This document shows positions 4,655 to 9,623 of a DNA stretch of 12,481 nt, one piece after another. The DNA comes from Chloroflexota bacterium (GTDB lineage Bacteria > Chloroflexota > Anaerolineae > B4-G1). A program made the position numbers and the translations under genes. The notes under the pieces were generated by a model. The model saw only the letters and a program-made list of their open reading frames with translations, ran no database searches and was not told the origin of the DNA. Positions within the stretch are counted from its first letter, which is position 1. Each line of letters starts with the position of its first letter. Where the stretch lies: positions 1-12,481 of the forward strand of contig JAAEPW010000414.1 in assembly GCA_024232355.1 (NCBI GenBank), given 5' to 3'.

Positions 4655-4680
4655 ACAAATATACGCAACATGCGTATAAA
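4652..4680 (+). promoter_or_regulatory. Rightward early promoter (PR-like), predicting a leaderless cro mRNA
   Basis: TTGACA (4652-4657), a 17-bp spacer and TATAAA (4675-4680) match the sigma-70 consensus at eleven of twelve positions. Start-site spacing places +1 at about 4687, which is the A of the cro ATG. The perfect operator 4660-4678 occupies the spacer and -10. This promoter probably drives cro, the CII-position gene and the whole replication operon. Confidence 0.82.
4660..4678. promoter_or_regulatory. Perfect 19-bp operator OR1
   Basis: TATACGC-N5-GCGTATA is a perfect inverted repeat with 7-bp arms placed between -35 and -10 of the rightward promoter. It is the best match in the window to the shared ATACGY-N5-RCGTAT pattern and the likely strongest repressor site. 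Confidence 0.78.
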
Positions 4681-4686
4681 CATTTT

Positions 4687-4911
4687 ATGTCATACGTAAA
4701 TCGCATCATTGATATTCATTTTGAGGGCAAGCTCACTAACTTATCTAAGTTTTTGGGGCACAAAAATCCGACCACTGTACAGGGCTGGAAAGAACGGGGG
4801 TCGATTCCTGACAAGCAACAGAAAAGCCTCCTTACTAAAGCGCAAGCAGCGGGGATTGCAGTCACCCCCAACGACTTCTTTGACCTTCCCGACCAAGACT
4901 CCACCGCCTGA
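4687..4911 (+). CDS. cro: Cro-type regulator (74 aa)
   Basis: This small protein has a helix-turn-helix at about residues 14-46 (KLTNLSKFLGHK, NPTTVQGWKERGSIPDKQQK). The WKERGSIP turn is typical of Cro/CI-like and YdaS-like phage regulators, followed by LLTKAQAAGIAVTPNDFFDL. It is divergent from the CI-type repressor and is the first gene from the strong rightward promoter, the position of lambda cro, so it probably represses both early promoters late in the lytic decision. The ATG at 4687 is the only usable start and has no Shine-Dalgarno; the promoter position predicts a leaderless transcript. The fit to the HTH fold is clear; the Cro role rests on position. Confidence 0.82.
   Translation: MSYVNRIIDIHFEGKLTNLSKFLGHKNPTTVQGWKERGSIPDKQQKSLLTKAQAAGIAVTPNDFFDLPDQDSTA
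4692..4708. promoter_or_regulatory. Possible operator half-site inside cro
   Basis: ATACGT-N5-GCATCA: one perfect half and a poor second half. It starts exactly 31 bp from the OR1 core (4661), the same spacing as OL1 to OL2. Binding here would add to repression of the rightward promoter. Confidence 0.35.
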
Positions 4912-4942
4912 CGGCGCAAAGCATAATATTTAACATTCATGT

Positions 4943-4960
4943 TCATGGGCAAGACCATGA
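4943..4960. repeat. Inverted repeat between cro and the CII-position gene
   Basis: TCATGG-N6-CCATGA is a perfect 6-bp stem with a 6-base loop, in the 70-bp gap after cro. No T-run follows, so it is more likely an operator or RNA hairpin than an intrinsic terminator. In lambda the corresponding gap holds tR1 and nut sites; no boxA was identified here. Confidence 0.35.
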
Positions 4961-4981
4961 CAGCGATACGGAGACAATTAA

Positions 4982-5437
4982 ATGCTGATAACGGACGAAC
5001 AAACCAAGTACCGGATCAAGGACGTGCTGCGCGGTTTTATTGGCCGTTACGGCATGCCTGTTGAGACGGTAAGTACGTTTACCGGCATTAGCGTAAGAAC
5101 CCTGTGGTCGCACCTGGACCGGGCTGGTCCGTTGCCCAACGCCGCCCACATGGCGTGTTACATGAAATTGTTCGGTACATTGTTCACCAACGCCTACCTG
5201 AATATCGCCGGACTGGGCGGAGCGGCCAGCCTCACCCCGGAAAAGGTTTCATATTACGATCACGTTGTAGCGGGGGCCGACGCTCATGCATTTTCGGTCA
5301 AGGCTTTGAAAGACGGCATTATCGATCATCGTGAAAGTGCCAAAATCATTCCTCTGGCCCGACAGCGTATTCAGGGCTGGCAACAGGTCGAACTGGCTCT
5401 TGAACACAAGACCCTGGTCGAGTTGAGGGCGGCCTGA
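4982..5437 (+). CDS. HTH regulator in the CII position (151 aa)
   Basis: The N-terminal half (about residues 8-60) contains RIKDVLRGFIGRYGMPVETV and STFTGISVRTLWSHL, an HTH in which the SVRTLWSHL helix would contact DNA. This is followed by a helical region (AAHMACYMKLFGTLFTNAYL) and a C-terminal part with KALKDGIIDHRESAKIIPLA. The start has GGAG nine bases upstream. It lies between cro and the replication genes, the position of cII in lambdoid phages and of replication regulators in other temperate phages. It may activate lysogeny promoters or control replication; the sequence does not decide. It is not an obvious homologue of lambda CII. Confidence 0.7.
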   Translation: MLITDEQTKYRIKDVLRGFIGRYGMPVETVSTFTGISVRTLWSHLDRAGPLPNAAHMACYMKLFGTLFTNAYLNIAGLGGAASLTPEKVSYYDHVVAGADAHAFSVKALKDGIIDHRESAKIIPLARQRIQGWQQVELALEHKTLVELRAA

Positions 5438-5442
5438 GCGTG

Positions 5443-5889
5443 ATGACCGCTCTTCCCTTCATTGGCATTGACCCCGGCAAGACAGGCGCACTCGCGCTCC
5501 TGTACCCCGACAACACCCTCTACTTCGAGGACATGCCGGTCATGGGTAACGAGGTCAACGGCGCTGCTGTCGCAGACATCATCAAAGAATTCACGCCGCG
5601 CCACGCATTTCTCGAAAAGGTCAACGCCTTCGGTGGGCAACGCGGACAGTCAGTTTTTATGGCGAACTACGGCATCCTCAAGGGTGCCCTACAGATTGTC
5701 GGCGTCCCGTATACCGAAGTGACGCCAGGCAAATGGAAGAAGCACTTCGGCCTTGGCAAGGACAAGGACACCTGCCGCAAACGGGCCATCGAACTTTTTC
5801 CTAAATCCGAACCGGACCTGCGCCGCAAGATGGACGCCGACAGGGCGGAAGCGGCTCTCATTGCCTTATGGGGGAGTAAACAGCAATGA
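5443..5889 (+). CDS. RuvC-like Holliday junction resolvase / RNase H-fold nuclease
   Basis: The 148-aa protein has the RuvC pattern: FIGIDPGKTGALALL with catalytic Asp10, HAFLEKV with Glu58, and DADRAEAALIALWG with Asp131/Asp133 and Glu136, the acidic cluster at the C-terminal helix. FGGQRGQSVFMANYG and the TPGKWKKHFGL loop are also typical of phage crossover-junction endonucleases. These Mg2+-dependent enzymes resolve four-way junctions and branched replication intermediates before packaging. A GTG at 5440 directly before the ATG is an equal alternative start. It lies five bases after the regulator stop and overlaps the next gene by four bases (ATGA). All expected acidic residues are present. 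Confidence 0.85.
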   Translation: MTALPFIGIDPGKTGALALLYPDNTLYFEDMPVMGNEVNGAAVADIIKEFTPRHAFLEKVNAFGGQRGQSVFMANYGILKGALQIVGVPYTEVTPGKWKKHFGLGKDKDTCRKRAIELFPKSEPDLRRKMDADRAEAALIALWGSKQQ

Positions 5890-6266
5890 GAGCAATGCCG
5901 AAACAGACCGCCGACAAACGCCAGCACCATCTGCTGATTGATGGCTTCATTGATGAAATGGCCCGCAACATGGAAGTCGGTGCCGAAAAACGTGCCGAAC
6001 ATGATTGGCTGAAGGGGCGGCCCTGGCACGATTACACCAACGCCATCAAACGCCACCTGAAATCCTGGAATGGCGACCTGGAAAACCTGGACAGGGAGTC
6101 CCGCTGTCATCATCTGGCCGCCGTCGCCTGCAATGCGATGATCTTGTGGACTTACGAACAAAACAGCATCGGCTTCGATGACAGGCAGGGTGCTATCGGC
6201 GAGCGGATCGCTGCAAGGTTTCGCGCCGAAATCGAGGAAGATGGTTTTAACGGAGGCGCGAAGTGA
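5886..6266 (+). CDS. DUF5664-type protein (dATP/dGTP diphosphohydrolase N-terminal-like)
   Basis: The core reads NMEVGAEKRAEHDWLKGRPW, HDYTNAIKRHLKSWNGDLEN and CHHLAAVACNAMILWTYE. This matches the pattern I associate with the DUF5664 / dGTP diphosphohydrolase N-terminal family of phages: GAEKY-x-DWNW-x-KG-x-PW, RHL-x-W, HL-x2-A-x-NA-x2-L. The family is MazG-like, all-helical, and includes or resembles MazZ, which removes pyrophosphate from purine deoxynucleotides. Conserved Glu/His/Asp residues are present (Glu in GAEK, His in RHL, His-His in CHHL). A second Met at residue 4 is possible. It is coupled to the resolvase by ATGA and sits before the helicase, fitting a nucleotide-pool role during phage replication. 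Its substrate cannot be read from the sequence. Confidence 0.72.
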   Translation: MRAMPKQTADKRQHHLLIDGFIDEMARNMEVGAEKRAEHDWLKGRPWHDYTNAIKRHLKSWNGDLENLDRESRCHHLAAVACNAMILWTYEQNSIGFDDRQGAIGERIAARFRAEIEEDGFNGGAK

Positions 6267-6313
6267 TGATCGCCCTCGGTACCGTGACCCATGATTACGA
6301 GGTGGCAGTCTGA
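6266..6313 (+). CDS. Possible 15-codon coupled mini-ORF before the helicase
   Basis: The ORF reads MIALGTVTHDYEVAV. Its ATG overlaps the previous stop (TGATG) with GGAGG nine bases upstream, and its stop overlaps the helicase ATG in the same way. The two one-base overlaps and the good ribosome site suggest it is translated, perhaps only as a coupling device that delivers ribosomes to the helicase start. A functional peptide is doubtful. Confidence 0.35.
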   Translation: MIALGTVTHDYEVAV

Positions 6314-7638
6314 TGCACACTCCCATGCCTCATCAAGACGTCGGCGTTGATTTCTGTGCGGCGCGAACCCGTGCAGGTCTGTTCGACGGCATGGGTGCCG
6401 GCAAGTGCGCGATGATGGTTTGGACTGCCGATCGAGTGGGCGCGGAACGTGTTCTTGTTGTCAATCCCGCCTCCGTCAACGCGACGTGGCGCAAAGAATT
6501 TTTACAATGCCAGAGAACAATGCGGCGTGTTACCATAATGAATAAAGGCTCCGATCCGATCCCGCCGGACGGTGTTGTCATTGGCAGCTACGATATAGTG
6601 AGACGGAAACCCGAACTGCTTGAAACCCGGTGGCCTATGCTGGTGGTGGACGAGGCCCATTTCTGCAAATCTCCGAGCGCCCTGCGCAGTCAGTTCGTGA
6701 TGGGGTTAAAAGGAAAGAAAGGCCTGGTTCAGTGTGCGGAACGGGCCTACCTCCTTACGGGGACGCCGACGCCCAATTTTCCGCATGAAAGCTGGATGTG
6801 GCTGCAAGCCATGGCCCCCGAATACATCCAGGTCGATGGCAAACCAGCCAGTTATCGCACCTTCAAGCACCATGTCTGTCGCGTCATCGAAACGCCCTTC
6901 GGCGAAAAAGTCATTGGCAGCAAACCGGCGGCAAAAGAACTCGCCAATCGGATGCGCGATAATTTCTTCATCAAACGCCGCATGGAAGACATCCTGGAAA
7001 ACTTCCCTCCCATCCGTTATGAGCCGACACCGATTGACGGCGATATCCCGGACCTGGAGAAAAACTTCGACGGCATGAGCGTCAAGGAAATCCTTATGGC
7101 CTCGGGCCTTGATTTGCCGGTCGCGACCCTGCGCCGGGAGACCGAACTCGCCAAGGTCGATGCCGCCATCCGACTGATCGAAACCGACCTGAACTGCGGC
7201 ATGAAAAAGGTCGTTGTCTTCGCCTACCATACCGAATCTCTTGAGCGCCTGATGGCCGGCCTGCGGGCGTATAACCCTGTTTTGCTGGACGGGCGGTCTT
7301 CGCCGTCACAGAGAGAACATGCCGTTGACGCCTTTCAGACAAACCCCGTCACCCGGGTTTTCCTGGGGCAGCACCTGGCTGCGGGCACGGGTCTGACCCT
7401 GCACGCCGGCGGCACCTGCACCGATGTCGTTTTTGTCTCGGCGGACTGGACCCCCGGAAACAATCAACAGGCGGCCAAGCGTGTGCATCGAATCGGCCAG
7501 CCGTTCCCGGTGCGCGTCCGCTTTTTGCATCTGGTCGACAGTCTGGACGAAAGGATCGCCGGCATCCTGGCGAGCAAGACGAGGGTGCTTGATGAAATAT
7601 ATGAAGAAAGGGAAATGGAAAATGTTGCAACACTCTAA
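6313..7638 (+). CDS. SNF2-type superfamily 2 DNA helicase/translocase
   Basis: The 441-aa protein carries the SF2 motifs in order: Walker A GMGAGKC at residues 26-32, Ia (VLVVNPASVNATWRKEF), Walker B DEAH in MLVVDEAHFCKSPSALR, III in YLLTGTPTPNFP, IV (KVVVFAYHTESLERL), V in AAGTGLTLHAGG and VI in QAAKRVHRIGQ. It is compact, of the phage type seen in replication modules, and probably translocates on duplex DNA to remodel forks or protein roadblocks. The Walker A motif ends in Cys32 instead of the usual Thr/Ser, which is unusual. AGGTGG lies about seven bases before the ATG, and the stop overlaps the nuclease start by 17 bp. Other motifs are intact, so it is probably active. Confidence 0.9.
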   Translation: MHTPMPHQDVGVDFCAARTRAGLFDGMGAGKCAMMVWTADRVGAERVLVVNPASVNATWRKEFLQCQRTMRRVTIMNKGSDPIPPDGVVIGSYDIVRRKPELLETRWPMLVVDEAHFCKSPSALRSQFVMGLKGKKGLVQCAERAYLLTGTPTPNFPHESWMWLQAMAPEYIQVDGKPASYRTFKHHVCRVIETPFGEKVIGSKPAAKELANRMRDNFFIKRRMEDILENFPPIRYEPTPIDGDIPDLEKNFDGMSVKEILMASGLDLPVATLRRETELAKVDAAIRLIETDLNCGMKKVVVFAYHTESLERLMAGLRAYNPVLLDGRSSPSQREHAVDAFQTNPVTRVFLGQHLAAGTGLTLHAGGTCTDVVFVSADWTPGNNQQAAKRVHRIGQPFPVRVRFLHLVDSLDERIAGILASKTRVLDEIYEEREMENVATL

Positions 7639-8737
7639 ACTGTCGCCCTCGGCGTCACACCGTTGGGGGAACTGCCCCGCCTCTATTCAGGCCTCGGAGG
7701 GCATCGAGACGACGACCTCGGCGGCCGCCGAGGAAGGCACCGCCGCCCATGAGATGGCGGAAAAGGTTTTGAAAGACGAAACCCTTGGCGAAGTCGCCAG
7801 CAACGGCGTCGCCTTCACCGGCGAGATGCGCGAAGCCGTCGATGTCTATGTCGACTACATCAACGAAGGCCGCGCCGCTAAAGGTGTCGAATGCAGCGTC
7901 GAAAACAAACTATCCTTGTCGGACTTTGATGTCGACATGCCGGTGATGACCTCGGACTGCATCCTCTATCGTGACAGCCACAAGCATCTGGTCGTCGTCG
8001 ATTACAAGCACGGCAAGGGGATTGTCGTCGAGGTCAAAGACAACAGCCAACTTATGACCTACGGGTACGCCGCCGCCCGTCGCTATCACAATCGCGGCGT
8101 CGACAAGGTGACCCTGGTCATCGTCCAGCCGAGGGCACCTCACCCCGACGGCCCGATCCGCAGCGTCACGATGTCGATGGCGGACCTGGAAGCCTGGGCG
8201 AAGACCTTGAAGATTGCCGCCGATCGTACCCGGGAAGAAAGCCCTGCCCGGGTAGCGGGTGACTGGTGCCGTTGGTGCCCGGCGGCACCCTTCTGCGAGG
8301 AACTGATGCACAAGGCCCAGGCTGCGGCCCAGAACGATTTCGCCGACGTTGAAGACCTGGACCTTATTCATCTGTCGAAGGCGCTAATTGAAGTCCCGAT
8401 CCTCAAGGAATGGATCAAGGCCGTTGAAGAACGCGCCTTTCATGAGGCGCGGCACGGCCGCACGCCGCCCGGCTACAAGTTGGTGCAGAAGAAAGCGCAA
8501 AGAAAATGGAAGAACGAAGCGGATGCCAAAAAAGCGCTCCGCAGGGCAAATCTGAAAGTTGCGGATATCGAGGCTAAATCCCTCAAATCCCCGCCCCAGA
8601 TTGAGAAGCTGACCGGCAAGAAAAAGTTCGCCGATTTCGTTTCTCTTGTGGTCTCGAAATCCTCCGGGCTGACCCTGGTCAGCGCGGCGGACAAGCGGCC
8701 CGCACAAAAGGTCGGCGCTGTTGCCGACTTCTCTTGA
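7622..8737 (+). CDS. DUF2800 protein: Cas4/RecB-like PD-(D/E)XK nuclease with probable Fe-S cluster
   Basis: The 371-aa protein starts MLQHSKLSPSASHRWGNCPA, a start typical of DUF2800. RecB-family nuclease motifs follow in order: His43 in GTAAHEMAE, Asp112 in MTSDCILY, Asp127-x-Lys129 in VVVDYKHGKG, and Gln143/Tyr147 in QLMTYGYAA. Cys18 together with Cys216, Cys219 and Cys225 (WCRWCPAAPFC) could ligate a 4Fe-4S cluster as in Cas4 and AddB. Such enzymes degrade or process single-strand ends and may feed recombination with the neighbouring ssDNA-binding protein. The start at 7622 is preferred because the homologous region begins there, with AAAGGGAAA upstream; the frame is open further upstream inside the helicase gene. 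The C-terminus is Lys-rich (KKAQRKWKN) and probably binds DNA. Confidence 0.87.
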   Translation: MLQHSKLSPSASHRWGNCPASIQASEGIETTTSAAAEEGTAAHEMAEKVLKDETLGEVASNGVAFTGEMREAVDVYVDYINEGRAAKGVECSVENKLSLSDFDVDMPVMTSDCILYRDSHKHLVVVDYKHGKGIVVEVKDNSQLMTYGYAAARRYHNRGVDKVTLVIVQPRAPHPDGPIRSVTMSMADLEAWAKTLKIAADRTREESPARVAGDWCRWCPAAPFCEELMHKAQAAAQNDFADVEDLDLIHLSKALIEVPILKEWIKAVEERAFHEARHGRTPPGYKLVQKKAQRKWKNEADAKKALRRANLKVADIEAKSLKSPPQIEKLTGKKKFADFVSLVVSKSSGLTLVSAADKRPAQKVGAVADFS

Positions 8738-8764
8738 CCATCCCTGGAAAAAAGGAAAAACGTG

Positions 8765-9388
8765 ATGACTATCAATGTAGCGACCAAACGTGACGGCGTA
8801 AAAGTGTGGACCCCCTCTTTCGTGGGCGCGTTCGCCAATCTATTCAAGGCCAAGGCGATTCCCGGCACCGATCAGGAGTCTCAGTATTCCATTATGATGC
8901 TGTTCCCGAAGGGGGCCGACATGAAAATCCTGGAAGAAGCCAAGATCGCCGCCGCAAAGGAAAAATGGGGCGACGGCGCTCGCAAGATTGTCGAAAGCCC
9001 CAAGTTCCGTGATCCGATCAAGGACCAGGGCTCGCTGGTCAACAAGAGCGGTGATCTGTATGGCGGCATGGTTAAAGGCGCGCCCTGCGTTCAGGCTTCC
9101 TGCAAGGAGAGCTTCGGGCGTCCCGGCATCGTCAACCTCGAGGGCCAGGATATTCTTGACGTCGGTGATGTGTACTCCGGTGCCTGGTATCGCGCCACGG
9201 TTCGAGCTTACGGCTGGGAACATCCCGTCGGCGGTCAAGGCGTGTCTTTCGGGCTTGAAAATGTCCAGAAGCTGGAAGACGGTGAGCGTCTGGGTGGTGG
9301 ACGCACCAAAGCCAACGAAGACTTCGAGGCAATTGACGCCCCGGAGTCTTCTGCCTGCGATGATACGTCCACCGACATGTGGCGCTAA
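8765..9388 (+). CDS. DUF2815 single-stranded DNA-binding protein (gp2.5-like)
   Basis: The 207-aa protein (VWTPSFVGAFANLFKAKAIP, YSIMMLFPKGADM, VDSG-like VGDVYSGAWYRATVRAYG) follows the DUF2815 pattern: an N-terminal strand set, a middle basic segment (FRDPIKDQG) and an acidic, Asp-rich C-terminus (DAPESSACDDTSTDMWR). DUF2815 proteins are thought to be OB-fold ssDNA-binding proteins like T7 gp2.5, whose acidic tail contacts polymerase and helicase. It is encoded between the nuclease and the polymerase. The ATG at 8765 has AAAGGA about ten bases upstream; a GTG directly before it is an equal alternative. A strong terminator follows, so it is probably the most highly expressed replication protein of the operon. 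Confidence 0.85.
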   Translation: MTINVATKRDGVKVWTPSFVGAFANLFKAKAIPGTDQESQYSIMMLFPKGADMKILEEAKIAAAKEKWGDGARKIVESPKFRDPIKDQGSLVNKSGDLYGGMVKGAPCVQASCKESFGRPGIVNLEGQDILDVGDVYSGAWYRATVRAYGWEHPVGGQGVSFGLENVQKLEDGERLGGGRTKANEDFEAIDAPESSACDDTSTDMWR

Positions 9389-9396
9389 CCAGCAAC

Positions 9397-9441
9397 GAGG
9401 CTTCCGGCAATGGGTTGCAGCCCGCCGGGAGCCTCTTTTTT
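9397..9441 (+). terminator. Intra-operon rho-independent terminator
   Basis: A 12-bp stem, GAGGCTTCCGGC (9397-9408) with GCCGGGAGCCTC (9424-9435), contains one G-U pair and is followed by six T. It lies nine bases after the DUF2815 stop and 17 bases before the next ATG. The strong GC stem and T-run make it a convincing terminator. Since the operon continues, it must be partly read through or antiterminated. Confidence 0.87.
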
Positions 9442-9458
9442 CAAGAGGAAAGGCTCAC

Positions 9459-9623
9459 ATGCTGCGTTATTACTACGAAATCATTGCGTCCGACAGCAAG
9501 GGTAAATGGCAGTACGCGATATACGACCGTTTGTCCGGCAACGAAAGCATCGCAAAAACAAAAACCGCAACCCATGCGGAACTGATGCTCGCGGGGTTGA
9601 ATGATGCCGATTGCTCACATTGA
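9459..9623 (+). CDS. Hypothetical 54-aa protein upstream of DNA polymerase
   Basis: The protein begins MLRYYYEIIASDSKGKWQYA and continues IYDRLSGNESIAKTKTATHA, ending LAGLNDADCSH. The pattern is a small beta-sheet followed by a helix; no family is recognised. A GAGGAAAGG Shine-Dalgarno eight bases upstream strongly supports it. It starts directly after the terminator hairpin and overlaps the polymerase start by 23 bp, so its translation may couple to that of the polymerase. Confidence 0.72.
   Translation: MLRYYYEIIASDSKGKWQYAIYDRLSGNESIAKTKTATHAELMLAGLNDADCSH

Noticed and set aside
4616..4715. A clear promoter for cI on the minus strand
   Set aside because: TATATT at 4663-4658 is a fair -10 but has no acceptable -35 at 16-18 bp. 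It may need activation, so no firm call is made.
5886..6266. A full 2-aminoadenine (Z-DNA) genome system
   Set aside because: Only a possible MazZ-like gene is present; no PurZ or DatZ is visible, so it is kept as a question and not called.
5667..6326. A 219-codon minus-strand frame over the resolvase and DUF5664 genes
   Set aside because: Both plus-strand genes have family motifs and coupled overlaps; the antisense frame has neither.
7424..7621. Upstream extension of the DUF2800 frame inside the helicase gene
   Set aside because: The homologous region begins at MLQHSKLSPS (7622). The extra part overlaps helicase motifs V and VI and reads as out-of-frame sequence.
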